From Cricetomys ansorgei (Eukaryota > Chordata > Mammalia > Rodentia > Nesomyidae): a stretch of DNA of 64,000 nt. Where the stretch lies: contig JAMJFZ010001133.1 in the NCBI GenBank assembly GCA_026225945.1, positions 15,712,001-15,776,000 of the forward strand. The letters run 5' to 3'. Positions 10,410 to 21,094 of the stretch are shown one piece after another; positions within the stretch are counted from its first letter, which is position 1; each line of letters starts with the position of its first letter. Both the position numbers and the translations under genes were made by a program. Below the pieces are notes generated by a model, which saw only the letters and a program-made list of their open reading frames with translations, made no database searches and was not told the DNA's origin.

Positions 10410-11899
10410 CTTTATGTCATAAGGCTAAGACTCTTACTTTTATTTTTCACTTTCGGTAACAGGGCTTCAGACCTTAGTAGGCCCTGAGACCTTAGCCCAA
10501 CTGACTCCATGATGGAAGTGCCATTTAAGCTGTAAGACTCAGCACATAGACAGCACCACCTCCCAAAACTAAAACAGAGGCCTAATCCACCAAAGTCCAT
10601 ACAGTTCTGGGAAAATTTCAAAACGTACAAACCTTGCTTTTTTAACTTCTATAGTTCCACTTCTGGCTAAGTGTTCTTGTTAACTGAAGTATATCAACCC
10701 AGAATATGGTTTTTGTGCTTAAAACTTTACTATGGGAAAGTCTTAGGGGTACACTGGGATCCCAAACACCCCGTGTGGTTGCAGGCCAGCTGATACTCTC
10801 CATTGACTTAAACTTATATCTGAGCAGTCTTCTCTGGTGACAACGTTTCTGGAGACCCCACCAGAGACTAGACCTGGAGACACCGGGAATCTCAGAGGCC
10901 CTTGAAGCAAGGAAGAATGCAGTCGTCAGAGGACTCCTAAGAGGGTGCACAACCTGAGATCTTCCAGGTCCTTAGGGCTCCTTTTGATCAATTGCTGCCC
11001 AGTGCTTCAGAAGAGTATGACACCTCCACCGCAAAAGGAAGCAAATTAGAAAGCCGCCTGGTCTGTCCCCTCTGGGGGTAAGTCTGGATATGGTGCCTTC
11101 TGTTTGGACAGAAGGAGAGGTCAGATGTGACTATTGATCCGGTGTCCTGGGTCCTGTGAGACATCGCAGGACTCCCTCTATTTAGGTATATGAATGTGTG
11201 CTGTCTTGTTGTCTTTACTAGTGTGTCTCTGTGTGTGTCTTTGAGTGGGTATGTCTGGGTGTCTTTCTATGTGTTTCTGTCAGTTATGTTCTGTCAGTTC
11301 TGTAACAGTAATTTCCTTTGTCACCTAGGCAGCCAGAGATATTTTTTTTAAAGTTATAAAAGTTTTTAAAGATATACATAAGCCCCAGTTGCTGGAGGTA
11401 GATTGATCTGACCCAGGCTCTGAGAGGAAAAAGTCGGTGGCTGTATAAATGGAGAATGCTATGCTTCTATTACTATGCATGTTTATAGTATGATAGGCTT
11501 CTCAGTGCTTAAAAAAAAATCGTGGCCCTCCTAGGGCTATTTGGCTTCCCCTACAAATTGCTGTCCTCCACTGCTGGGCTGCTGACCTGGCTACCTGACA
11601 AATGGTTCTAAGACCAATGGGGTCAATATTTATATTCTGACAACACACCATGACCCAGTGCTGCCTGAGACTACACGGTAAACAAATAAATAAATAAATG
11701 GACAGCTCAAACCCAGAGGTTGATGGAGGACACCAGAGGAAAGGATTATTCTCCTGGAAACAACTAACTGGACTCTAGTCACTGGCCTTCACCAGGCTAC
11801 TCATCAAAGCAACTTTCTGAGTTGCTTAGACCAAGGTACGTTACATCTAGTCTGGACAGCCTAGCACGGAATGCTCATCCAGATGCTAGGTTTGTGCTC

Positions 11900-12680
11900 A
11901 GTGAATCCAAAACAGAGAGCCCTTACCCAGGAAGGGTAATGAGACCAACACCCCATCGAACTCTGGAGAAACTGACTTCACTGATATCTGGCCTGCCAGG
12001 AAAAGATACAAGTACTTTATAGTTTTTATAGATACTTTTTCTGGGTGGGTAAAAGCATTCACCACTTGGACTGAAACTACTCAAATAGTACTTTAAAAAG
12101 TTTCTCCAGGAACTGGCCCCCTAATTTGGCCTCCTCCTACAATGGGGTTTGACAATGGCCTGACTTTCATAACCAAAATCTCTCAAGAACTAAAGCTTTA
12201 AACATAGATTGAAGACTTCATTGTACATATAGATTTCAAAGTTCTGGCCAGGTAAATAGAATAAACAGGACATTAAAAGAAACTAATAAAACTCTCATTA
12301 GAGTTGAGCAAAGGGTGGATAGACCTCCTTCCTTTGCTTTGCTTTGGCCTGATGCAGCCCATGTAGGGAGAGATTTACCTCCTTTGAGATTATGTTTGAA
12401 AGATTTCTCCAACTGCTTTCCAGTGACTTTCAGACATTCAGTTTCAGGATTCAGAACTACAGACATTCTAGTTCTCAAAAAAAAAAGTTATTTATTGAAC
12501 TATCTAAGAGATTCAGACAACCTCAAAGTCCACCACTGGTTTTTCCTTGTTCCGGTCCAGTGATACTATCTGGGTCAAGCAGGTAGCAAAAGGGACACTG
12601 AGACCAATTTAAAAAGGGCTCTACATGGTGATTCTCTCCATGCCTATGGCTGTGAAGGTAGATGACATTACACCATGGAT
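11900..12680 (+). pseudogene. Retroviral integrase remnant (pol)
   Basis: Broken integrase of the murine-leukaemia-virus type. The codons for the first and second catalytic Asp are present (GAC 11974-11976 and GAC 12151-12153), flanked by recognisable core motifs (FIDTFSGWV at about 12025-12051). In the SGQVxRxNRT motif the third catalytic residue, Glu, is replaced by Asn (AAT 12255-12257). A stop interrupts the core near 12087-12092, and the frame of the third motif differs from that of the first two, so at least one frameshift lies between 12153 and 12255. The C-terminal domain can be followed to about 12680 in fragments. It cannot encode a functional enzyme. Confidence 0.75.
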
Positions 12681-12689
12681 CTGCCACAC

Positions 12690-13260
12690 CTAGGTCAAGA
12701 AAGCAGAAGCCACAGATGGTGCTGCCAAATGGACTGTCTCTGGACTATGGGCCTCTTGAAATTATTGTTTCATTGGGCCCCGGGCCTGTGCACCCCCTGC
12801 CCCTCTACCTCCTCCTCAGTCTTGTGTTTTATACTATGGATATGAATACATGGTTACGGTCCAATGCCCACTGCCATCAAACTAGGACCTGGAAACTGAG
12901 GAATACAGATACTGGGGGAGCGACAGCTAACGTGGCTAAGGACCAACAACCCATATTCCATCCTGACCTTTGCTCACTGATGCCCACTTTAAGTGTCTGG
13001 TTGTATTGGGGAAAAAAAAGTAAGTTTTTCTTGTAAGCTAAAGATATAAAGTTTACAATTCTATACATGTCCTGTGACTGGGCCCCCTAGTCACCAGAAA
13101 CAAGGGAGTTTCCATTATAAAAACTGGGGTTTAAAACTAAGGCTTCCTAAAAAAAATCCCTTTAAAAAGAAATCAAACTCTATGCCACAGAAAAGGACTC
13201 TGGAGATAGAATTATTCATTCCCAGTCAAGAATCAACCAAGATTGCTGGTTATGTTTAGA
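12690..13260 (+). pseudogene. Retroviral envelope (SU) remnant
   Basis: Follows the integrase remnant in the order expected for a gammaretrovirus. Translated fragments near 12880-12980 resemble the surface-subunit region with a conserved PDLC motif (about 12962-12973). Reading is interrupted by stops and shifts; no transmembrane subunit or full-length frame is present. Short and diverged, so the assignment rests partly on context. Confidence 0.5.
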
Positions 13261-13261
13261 C

Positions 13262-13560
13262 ACCTGGCCTTTCCCTGGAGGTGCTCTCTCTCATGAAATT
13301 TCCCAACAAGGAGAACAGCAGAGGCTCTGGCCACTGGCACTTCTGGCTGCTGTGCATTGGGCAGCTTCTGTAGAACCTGTTATCGGGAAACTGAATGTAG
13401 CAGAGGTGGACACTAGAGAGGCTGTCTGCACTTCAGGGTTTGGAAAGCCACCCACTGGTGGCTGAACACGTGCAGGAGCCTGCTTGGAAGGCTTGGACGA
13501 GAGCTGGCTCCTTTCTTCGTGTCTCGCCATCGCCCTCTCCCGACAGGTTTAGTGTAATGC
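13262..13560 (-). pseudogene. Possible retrocopy fragment, unidentified
   Basis: A minus-strand frame of 79 codons (13530 to 13291) starts at an ATG in good context (GGCGATGG) preceded by CpG-containing sequence, and begins MARHEERSQLSSKPSK. It resembles the 5' end of a processed mRNA copy, but I do not recognise the parent gene and there is no poly(A) on the expected (left) side. It ends next to the provirus remnant. It could also be part of an LTR element or a chance frame. Confidence 0.25.
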
Positions 13561-13895
13561 TTGTTGACAAAGGAAAATATTTAAATAGACCAGCTTCATT
13601 TTTGGCTATCAGTTAATGATGGGTGTATTTGAATCTAATAGAGGCAACAAACTGATAACCAGTAAACGCTTCCCTTTGGGCACTCACCTTCACGTGCTCC
13701 TCTTCACACATATCAGAATCTCTATGATTCCACCTAATAGGATGCAGCTGTTCAGGCAGGAACGAAGATGCTATTATCTTTTGGGAGAAGCTCTCTTCAA
13801 AACGAAAATGTGTACAGTCCCAACAGTAATTGTATGTACTTCTAGCTGTATTGATTACTCACTATCTCACTGATTATTCGATTACCCAAAGACTA
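13561..13895. other. Unique intergenic sequence
   Basis: Nothing recognised beyond a short + strand frame (13616-13873) without homology I know. Confidence 0.4.
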
Positions 13896-13897
13896 AA

Positions 13898-14010
13898 TTA
13901 AGAATACCAGCACTTGGGAGGTGAAGGAAGGACCAAGAATTCAAGCCAGCTATATAGTGAGTTTGAGTCCAGCATGGACCACACGAGACCCTGTTTCAAC
14001 CTCTGCCTGC
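13898..14010 (+). mobile_element. B1/B4-type SINE fragment
   Basis: 'accagcacttgggaggtgaa', 'gtttgagtccagcatggacc', 'acacgagaccctgtttc' is the B1-derived part of a B4. Confidence 0.65.
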
Positions 14011-14310
14011 ACTCCACGAAAGACTAAATTGTTACTTCAGCAATTCAAAATGGCAATTTAATTTTATATACGATTGATATAGTCAACATAGATAATTATA
14101 CACATATAAGGGGAAAGAGAATGTAGTTTCTTTAAGATAAGTTTCTTTTAAGATCTTAAAGAATTGACATCTCTGACTTTTTTATCCTAATTCCCATTCA
14201 GTATCTCCCCCTCCTTCTGCCAGAGCTTAGCTGGTTGGGGCTCTTCGGTTGATGGACAGATTCAAATCTCAATTCCTCAAACTATGATTACTCAGTAGTC
14301 CCACCTTTAA

Positions 14311-14399
14311 ATATGTATGTACATACACATATATTTATTTACAAATATATGTATATACATATAAATACATACATATAATTTTATGTGTATAGATGTTTT
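14311..14399. repeat. AT-rich (ATGTAT/TACATA)n tract
   Basis: Imperfect alternating TATATG/ACATAT repeats, self-complementary over much of its length. Confidence 0.85.
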
Positions 14400-14572
14400 T
14401 CCTATGTGTGTACCATGTACATGCAGCTCCCAGAAGCGCCAGAAGAGGGCATTGGATTCCTGCAAATAGTCTTACACACAGTTGTGCACTACCCTGTGGT
14501 GTTGGGAAGCAAAATCAAGTCTGTAAGAGCAATCAGTGCTCTTAATGGCTGAGCAATGCCTCCAGTCCCAGC
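14400..14572 (-). mobile_element. B2 SINE, antisense
   Basis: 'agaagagggcattggattcc', 'caatcagtgctcttaatggc' and 'tgagcaatgcctccagtccc' are the reversed B2 3' and tRNA-like parts. The AT tract before it is probably its expanded tail. Confidence 0.85.
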
Positions 14573-15413
14573 TCTGCTTTTTTGGTTGCTATAGTTTTCC
14601 ATGAACATTTTCAACAGTCATGGAAATACTGAGTGCTGAACCCAAAAGTCCCTGAGTTCCAAAGATCGTGATCTTTGTCCCTGCTGTGGGAAACACACCA
14701 AGTTCCCCCTTTGAAGTAAGGATTACTCTAGCCAGGAAAGAAATGCCTTTAGTGGCAATAGGAATCCAAAATGGCCATGTGACAGTTTGAGCTTTCAAGA
14801 CAATGGAGCCATTACTAGGTTCCCTGTGAGATTAAGAGCTCTAAACCAGCAGAACTCAAATTTTCCGGAAAAAGAAGCAAAAATGCTCCAGAGATTTAGT
14901 GGATGTGACAGAGAGGAGCTGTTTCCACCTGCTGATTCACCGATCTATTTAGTTCAGCTCAGGGGAAACAATACCACATAATAATGTAATTCTAAGCATA
15001 GACTGTATCCTTACAGAGTGTGGTTCTTCAAATACCATAGCTGAGTCATTAGTAAACCTCTCCCAGCTGTAAGTTAGGACATCTGACTCACAGAGGTATG
15101 TCATGGAATCAGGGAATTCCACGAGCACACCCGCCCTGTTGTGCTTCCCTCCCTGTGAAATGAATTTCTAATTAGATGCAATGATTTGAGGATGTCTGAT
15201 TCGGCTTAGTTTACCGCTCTGTGAGTTCCCACCTATGTTATGGTGCTGGTAGACTGTTGTGAACAATAAAAGGCAAATTTCTCCTTATGGAAGAAAGGAA
15301 TGACAAGACGTCAGGGACAGCTTCGATGAACCTGTGTTATTAGATTAGTTTTCAGTTTATCTAATGAACTCATAGTACATACGTGTACACATGTATACAC
15401 TCAGAAGTAGATA
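14573..15413. other. Unique intergenic sequence
   Basis: No element or exon recognised. Frames at 14589-14798 (-) and 14787-14981 (+) show no known domain. Confidence 0.5.
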
Positions 15414-15458
15414 AATCATATACATATATATACATAAATATATATACACATATATATT
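15414..15458. repeat. AT-rich (TA/CA)n tract
   Basis: Alternating TATATA/CATATA sequence, low complexity. Confidence 0.85.
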
Positions 15459-15924
15459 AGCAGACATAAATATATTTCCTGTCCCCCGAGAAGGTCCAGG
15501 AGCTGTGGGATTTCCATTAGCAGTGTGTACACCTAGAGCGTGGTATATAAATATGGGGCTCAATACAGGAACCATAGACTCATTAAGACCCTGGTTCCAC
15601 CCTCTCAGCACCGCAAACACCAAACCCCCCCAATAAAAAAAACAACAAACACAAAAATGGGCCAAATGTACCACAGTAATGTAAACAGTAGGGGCCAGGC
15701 TGGGACGTAGTTCCCTCCTAGAGGTTGCCTAGCTAATCATTACCAGGAGGTCCTGAGCTTGACACTTGTAGGTTCCCCGGTGTTCTGGCCTCTCTCTCTC
15801 CACGCTTCTGCCTGCGGGCGGAATTCGGTTCTCCACACTGGCCTGGCACAGAGATCTTAGGCAGGACCGCTGGAGGAGGGGTGTGGGGGAAGGAAAAGGG
15901 ACGCGGGTCCTGACTGGCACAAAT

Positions 15925-16262
15925 CCAATTGCCACCCAAAGAATAGTACAGGATGCAAGAAAAACCCTGGGACAGCTTATGATAGAAGCCAAAAGTCGCT
16001 TTATTCAGAATGGATGAAGGAATATATCCGGTGGGTGGGGGTGGGGTGGGCAGGTAGCCCACCTGCCAAACTAGCACACGGATTGCACAACCATGGGGCA
16101 AGAGCAGGCAGCGGGCAGCAGGAGGAGAGGCCTCAGTTTCTCCTACCCTGGGGGGCGGGGTCTCTGCAGCACCCTCAACTCTTGCTGCGACCAAGTTTTA
16201 GCCGGTGTCCGTGGCGGCGGGGCGTGGCAGACACTCAGCCCTGGGAGTGGGGATGGGACCAA
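15925..16262 (-). mobile_element. Probable solo LTR, antisense, GC-rich U3
   Basis: Read on the minus strand, a GC-rich segment with GC boxes (GGGGCGGGG complement near 16150-16160; GGGGCGTGG near 16218-16226) is followed by an AT-rich TATA-like region (about 16020) and then AATAAAG (complement at 15998-16004). This U3-R order suggests an LTR. No matching internal region or target duplication was found, so an independent CpG-rich element cannot be excluded. Its long minus-strand frame (15733-16194) shows no known protein. Confidence 0.4.
16033..16050 (+). other. Canonical G-quadruplex motif
   Basis: Four runs of three to five G separated by single T: GGG-T-GGGGG-T-GGGG-T-GGG. Single-base loops favour a stable parallel quadruplex. 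Confidence 0.9.
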
Positions 16263-16329
16263 ATAGGGAAAACTGGGTCTAAAGTATATTGGGAATTAAT
16301 TCAATACTATATTTTTTTCTGTTTTCATA

Positions 16330-16650
16330 TATATGTATATAGTGAGCCTGTCTGTATGGTGTGCGCATGTGTGCGCATGTGTGCAGATGCTCTTTTGCAA
16401 GCAGGATGTCTTTCCTCTGTCAAGGTTCACCTTGCTTTTGGAGACAGGTTCACTAAACCTGGGTCTTGCTATTTTGACTAAAGTAGCTAGCCAGAAAACC
16501 CATGGGATTCTCATGTCTCTGCCCCGTTCTGGGGTTACAGACATGTGCCATTGTGCCCAGCCTTCTATACCAGTGTGGGGGACCCGACCTCGGGTCCTCG
16601 TGCTGGTACAGCAGGCTCTTCACCCACTAACTCATCACCAACGCTCTCTT
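16330..16650 (-). mobile_element. RSINE1/B4 SINE, antisense
   Basis: Reversed tail 'gtgtgcgcatgtgtgcgcat', body 'tctggggttacagacatgtg', and reversed head 'cttcacccactaactcatca'. Same family as the 9169 and 31040 copies; diverged. Confidence 0.6.
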
Positions 16651-16692
16651 CTCTACTCTTCTGCCAATCGAAACCTACTCTATTCTTGAAAC

Positions 16693-16695
<3 letters not shown>

Positions 16696-16735
<40 letters not shown>
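16696..16735. repeat. (GT)n microsatellite
   Basis: About 20 GT units. Confidence 0.95.
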
Positions 16736-16736
<1 letters not shown>

Positions 16737-16737
16737 G

Positions 16738-16812
16738 GGGGATTGAGAAATTGAACCCTGAGCCTTGAGTTTGCTAGGCAAGTGTTTTGCTGTGAGCTAT
16801 GACTCCATCCTT
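16738..16812 (-). mobile_element. ID-like SINE fragment, antisense
   Basis: 'gaaattgaaccctgagcctt', 'gctaggcaagtgttttgctg', 'tgagctatgactccatcc' match a reversed ID core. Confidence 0.65.
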
Positions 16813-17867
16813 CTAAACCTTCTCTAGAAATTTTAATTTCTTTTTCACTGAGGCAGCAAGAACAATGATGACATCCTGAAATCTATAGGTGTCTATGTCA
16901 TATATTGCGTTCAAATTCTGGCTCCAACGATTGCGCTCTGGTTATAGAAGAGTAAATCTTCAGGGAAGTTGGATGAAAATATTTTGGTATTCTTTGAACT
17001 ATTTTCGTACCATTTCTGTGAATTTTTTTTTTTTTTTTTTTTGGTTAAAACTATTTTGTTAAAGACTTGGTTTGAAATGAGCTTGAAATGTTGCCATGTT
17101 TTAGAAGGAGAAATCTGGTCTCTGGCCCTGCATATCACCTCAGCACTGGCCTTACCACGATGCATGCATGGTTTTTCTGGTACAGACTGTGAAACTGGCC
17201 CATTCGCATACGGCTGGATTTTATGGAGAACAGTTTGGAAATCATGAACAAAGTTGGAAGCTCAACTGAGGCAGTAAATGAGACCGCCTGGAGGGTCCCT
17301 GGGAAACATTGTGAGACATTACATAATGGCAGCCAGCAGACACGGAAGAATATATTATAGAGTTCCAGTTTAAGGCTATGTATGTGCACTGAAGGCCTGT
17401 GGGACCCTGCAGTGAAGGAAGGGTTGAGCCCTTGCATCTACCCCTGCCTGCGCCCGTGCAAACCTGCATCCGGTCCTCTAGGCTGCAAGGGTACATTCCT
17501 GCTGCCCACCTGAAGTCTCATGGCTTCGTGGGGCAAGGAGGAAGTGGCCTGGAGAAGGCGCCTGGGGTTTCTCAAAGCTGTTCTCTGGTGCATTTTGTTG
17601 CTTGACTTACTTTGCTCATGAACTAGGCTCACGCTCTGCTCTGTTTTTGCAGTCTGTTACTTTCTGCTCCACTTGAAGCAAAATGTAGCTTATATGTAGA
17701 AATTTAGAATTTCCTATTCTGCAGAAGAGAATAGAGTCAGGAGCACTGCGTGTGTCCTCCGCTAGGGGCGCCGGTCTGCCCTACTGCCGTGAGCACCCCA
17801 TTAGAGCCCAGACCAGCCGCTGGGCTTCTCTGTGTTTAACTTAAGAGCACAGAAACCCTCTGGGAGT
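16813..17867. other. Unique intergenic sequence
   Basis: Contains a poly(T) run (17024-17042). Overlapping short frames on both strands at 16911-17632 are mutual shadows; none shows a domain I know. Confidence 0.5.
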
Positions 17868-17978
17868 TGGGGTGAACACCTGTCACCTAGAGTCCCAGGT
17901 CATCCCAGGCTATATAGCAGGTTCCAGGCTGGGATACACAGTGAGACCATGCCTCTAAATTAACTATTTAAAAATGAA
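17868..17978 (+). mobile_element. B1-type SINE fragment
   Basis: 'tcatcccaggctatatagca', 'ggttccaggctgggatacac', 'agtgagaccatgcctc' resemble the 3' half of a diverged B1/B4. Confidence 0.55.
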
Positions 17979-17982
17979 AATA

Positions 17983-18190
17983 CAGGACCTGGATAGAAGG
18001 CTAAGTGGTTATGACTACGTACTGTTCAGGAAACCCATGTTCCTTTCCCAGCACCTGCAACAGGCAGCTCACAGTGGCCTGTAATCCCAGCTCCAGGGAG
18101 CTCTAATACCTCCGACCTCCACTGGCATCTGCATCAAGTTCACATATACCTTCGGACCCCAACACACACATACACGTAATTTTAAAAAAT
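17983..18190 (+). mobile_element. B2/B3A-type SINE
   Basis: 'cctggatagaaggctaagtg', 'cagcacctgcaacaggcagc', 'tgtaatcccagctccaggga', CA-rich end. Confidence 0.7.
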
Positions 18191-18195
18191 TAATC

Positions 18196-18350
18196 TTAGC
18201 CAAGCAGTGGTGGCGCACACCTTTAATCCCAGCATTTGAGAGGCAGAGGCAGGAGGATCTCTGTGAGTTCAAGCCCAGCCTGGTCTACATCGTGAGTCCC
18301 AGGATAGCCAGAGTTATAACAGAAAAACCCTGTCTCAAAACAAAACAAGA
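18196..18350 (+). mobile_element. B1 SINE, GTTATAACAG variant
   Basis: 'agcagtggtggcgcacacct', 'tttaatcccagcatttgaga', AGAGTTATAACAGAAAAACC, then a CAAAA tail extending through A-rich sequence to about 18410. Confidence 0.95.
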
Positions 18351-18419
18351 CAAATATGAAAAAAAGAAAAAAGAAAGAAAAACCACCCCTACCACCCCCA
18401 AAAAATAAAGTTTAATCTT

Positions 18420-18532
18420 AGGGGCTAGAGAGATGTCTCAGTGGTTAAGAGCACTGACCGCTCCCCAGAGGACTCAGGTTCCTCTCCTAGTACCCACACA
18501 TTGTAGCCAGCAGCCATCTGTAACCATAATAA
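18420..18532 (+). mobile_element. B2 SINE, 3'-truncated
   Basis: GGGGCTAGAGAGATGTCTCA, 'gtggttaagagcactgaccg', 'gtacccacacattgtagcca', ends early near 'ctgtaaccataataag'. Confidence 0.85.
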
Positions 18533-18673
18533 GCAGAAAATTCCAGGAAGAAACAAATCATGCATTTTAAAATATGTCCCGAGGTAATACAAAATGGTAT
18601 GTCATCTTCCAGGGGAGTCAGAGAGACTGTCAGAGTCATTCAACCTGAGACACGATGATTAAATGCTACGTGA

Positions 18674-18998
18674 CTGTTGTGGTTTGAACGGAGACACCCC
18701 CATAGTCTTGAGCCTTTGAATACTAGGTCTATGGTTGGTGGCATTGTTTTGGCAGGTTTAGGAGGTGTGGCCTTGTTGGAGAAGGTACTTCACTGGCTTT
18801 GAGAGTTTAAAGACTCATGCCATTTTGAGTTTACTCTCTCTGCTTGGTGCTTGTGGTTCAAGAGGGTCTTTAGCTTCCTCCTCCTGTGTTGTATTTCTTT
18901 GCTTCAAAATCATGGACACCAACCCTCTGGCACCATAAGCTCAAATAAACTCTCTTTTCTATAAGATGCCTTGGACATGGTGTTTTTTCATAGCAATA
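18674..18998 (+). mobile_element. MaLR (ORR1/MT-type) solo LTR
   Basis: Starts TGTTGTGGTTTGAACGGAGA, has 'tttaggaggtgtggccttgt', 'tcatggacaccaaccctctg', 'aagctcaaataaactctctt' and ends 'gccttggacatggtgttttt...' and a CAATAACAAGTAAC terminus. This is the ERVL-MaLR LTR pattern of rodents. Confidence 0.8.
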
Positions 18999-19007
18999 AC
19001 AAGTAAC

Positions 19008-19165
19008 AGCCAGGCATGGTGGTGTATGCCTTTAATCCCAGCTCTTGGGAGGACAGGCAGGTAGATCTCTGAGTTTGAAGCCAGCCTGGTCTACAGAGGA
19101 AGTTCAAGGACAGCCAGGCTACACAGAGAAACCCTGTCTTTAAATAAACTTTTTAAAAAAAAATA
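19008..19165 (+). mobile_element. B1 SINE
   Basis: 'gccaggcatggtggtgtatg', 'cctttaatcccagctcttgg', 'agccagcctggtctacagag', 'gctacacagagaaaccctgt'. Immediately follows the MaLR LTR. Confidence 0.95.
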
Positions 19166-19179
19166 ACTAATACAGGTAT

Positions 19180-19540
19180 GTTAATGTATGGTTCGGTCGC
19201 TTAATGAGAGTCCAGCGTTGAATTTTCCAATGCTCTTTATTAATCACAAACCATGTCAAATCTCAGGGAATTCTATACCCAAGCCGCTAGCCAGAGCGCT
19301 CACTCCAAGGCTTCTTCACCCTATCTCTCCTCTTTCTCCTCCTACTCCTCTTTACCTCCTCCTCCCTGCTCCCTCCTTGCTCCACCCCTCAATCCGCAGG
19401 TGTTTTTCTTCCTGTTTTCACACAGACCCTCAATAAACAAGTAACAGGAACCTCCTGTGAGGGGGTGGAAGCTGGGGATGGCACAGAGGTGTAAACAAGT
19501 AAAAGACGAATCTTAACTATTATTCACAACTAAACATACC
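19180..19540 (-). mobile_element. Possible LTR, antisense
   Basis: On the minus strand a purine-rich U3-like segment leads to AATAAAG (complement at 19235-19241) followed about 50 bases later by the end of the block. The + strand is a long pyrimidine-rich tract (19290-19390). Ends and family are unclear. Confidence 0.3.
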
Positions 19541-19611
19541 ACAACACAGGTATCCTGGGTGGGACATTAGGGTAGAAGAAGGACATTAGTTGAAAACTGG
19601 GGAAACCCTGG

Positions 19612-19788
19612 GTCAGTGCCATGGCTCCATGTGTAAAGGCTCTTTCTGCCAAGCCTGATAACCTGTGTTCAATTTCTGGAACCCTCCTGGTAACAAGAGA
19701 GAACTAAGTTGCCCCTCCACAGCTGTGTACCACAGGCCCCTCTATATACGAAATAAATGCATTTCTTTAAATTAAAAAAAAAAAAAAA
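19612..19788 (+). mobile_element. B3 SINE
   Basis: 'tctttctgccaagcctgata', 'acctgtgttcaatttctgga', 'agagagaactaagttgcccc' and a long A-tail. Confidence 0.8.
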
Positions 19789-19984
19789 AGCAACCTGAGT
19801 AAATCTAAATAAGCTTCTGTTTTTAGCTAATAATAATAATAATCAGTGCGAGAACTGATATATTATTGGTAACAAATGCATCATTCTGATGTAATACACT
19901 AATAACTTAGTAACTCATGACTTAATAACTTAGTAAGTACTTAGAAAGTAGTGGCAAGCAATATAGAAACTTCCTGTATTACCT

Positions 19985-20166
19985 TTTATTTTTTCTTTTC
20001 TCTTCTTTTTCTTTTTTTTCTTTTGTTTTTGTTTTTGGTTTTTTGAAACAGGGTTTCTCTGTTGTAACTCTGGCTGTCCTGGAACTCACTCTGTAGACCA
20101 GGCTGGCCTCGAACTCACAGAGATCTGCCTGCTTCTGCCTCCCGAGCGCTGGGATTAAAGGCTTGA
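19985..20166 (-). mobile_element. B1 SINE, antisense, variant subfamily
   Basis: T-rich tail then 'gggtttctctgttgtaactc', 'tggctgtcctggaactcact', 'ctgtagaccaggctggcctc', 'gctgggattaaaggc'. Carries the TTGTAAC variant. Confidence 0.95.
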
Positions 20167-20214
20167 ATTACTTTCTTAATCTTCCTATAAATCTAAATTG
20201 TACTTCAAAAAGCC

Positions 20215-20410
20215 TACGACAGAGTGCTGGTACATGCTTATGCCTGTAACCCCGGCATTCAAGAGCCTGAGGCAGAAGGACTGAGAGTTCAAGGCCAGCG
20301 TGGGCTGCACAGCAAGGCCCTGATTTGGGGGTGAGAGCGGTCTACTAAGCTCAGTGCTAGAGAGCTTGCCTAACATCATGAATCCTTACCACCACCACAA
20401 AGAAAAAAAC
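20215..20410 (+). mobile_element. B1/ID composite SINE, diverged
   Basis: 'ctggtacatgcttatgcctg', 'taaccccggcattcaagagc', 'gttcaaggccagcgtgggct', then 'ctcagtgctagagagcttgc'. Order is B1-like then ID-like. Confidence 0.6.
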
Positions 20411-20469
20411 AGTCCACTAACAACAACAAAGGACCTTGCAATAAATATGACCTTAAAAGGCAAAGAGAG

Positions 20470-20555
20470 GCCTGAGGATTTGGCTCAGTGGTAGAGTATT
20501 GCCCAGCACACTTAGTTTGATCCCTAGTACTGAAAAAAGGAAGAAAAAAAAAAAG
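20470..20555 (+). mobile_element. ID SINE
   Basis: 'gaggatttggctcagtggta', 'gagtattgcccagcacactt', 'agtttgatccctagtactga' followed by an A-rich tail. Confidence 0.8.
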
Positions 20556-20685
20556 TTTCTCATTTTTTGGAACTTTAGCAGGGTTGATCCCCTCCCCCCT
20601 TCTTTTTAGTGATTCTTGGATTCTAGATATTAAAACCCAGAATTTCAATAATGATCCTGGTTAGTCATTTATTCAAGCTAGTATC

Positions 20686-20808
20686 AGCTAGGTGTGGTTG
20701 GGGCATACCTGGAATTCCAGCACCCATGAGGCAGGGGCTGGAGGATTACCACAGGTTCCAGGCCAGACAGGACTACATAGTGAGGCCTTGTCTTGAAACA
20801 AGCAAGCT
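20686..20808 (+). mobile_element. B1-type SINE, diverged
   Basis: 'agctaggtgtggttggggca', 'cctggaattccagcacccat', 'ccacaggttccaggccagac', 'tagtgaggccttgtcttgaa'. Confidence 0.7.
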
Positions 20809-21094
20809 AACACCCATTGCACATGCACCAAGTGCTGGCTAACGCGTGGGAAGGCCACAGTACACTTACGGCACTGGAGACACAGAGACCTCCTCACAGT
20901 GCAGCGGCCACTCTGTCCTCAAGGCCCTTGGAGCCCACTGGCTACTTTTAGGTTCAAACCAGGGGGAAAACACAGCTACTGAACTGAGAGTGAGTGTAGC
21001 TCAGCCCTTGAGTGTGAGAAGCCCCAAGTTCTGTTCCTGTCTGCCCACTCTGCACCACTCCTCCACACCTTTCTGCTCTCCGACTCTACTAGAT

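Larger units (their letters stand above)
10410..13260 (+). mobile_element. Decayed gammaretrovirus-like (ERV1) provirus
   Basis: A + strand provirus remnant. About 10410-10960 has LTR-like character without a clear TATA or ends. 11070-11340 resembles the gammaretroviral leader: a splice-donor-like GGGGGTAAGTCTGG at 11075 followed by a TG/TCT-rich untranslated region. The gag and most of the pol coding sequence appear deleted. Integrase and envelope remnants follow. No intact 3' LTR was seen after 13260. The element lies between Hesx1 and Il17rd, in the same orientation as both. Boundaries are approximate and the LTR part is the weakest portion of the call. Confidence 0.65.

Noticed and set aside
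14589..14798. Minus-strand frame of 69 codons with a plausible-looking composition
   Set aside because: I considered a retroelement origin but found no diagnostic motif, so it is left unassigned.
15733..16194. Minus-strand frame of 153 codons
   Set aside because: Lies mostly in a GC-rich LTR-like segment; no match to a known protein.
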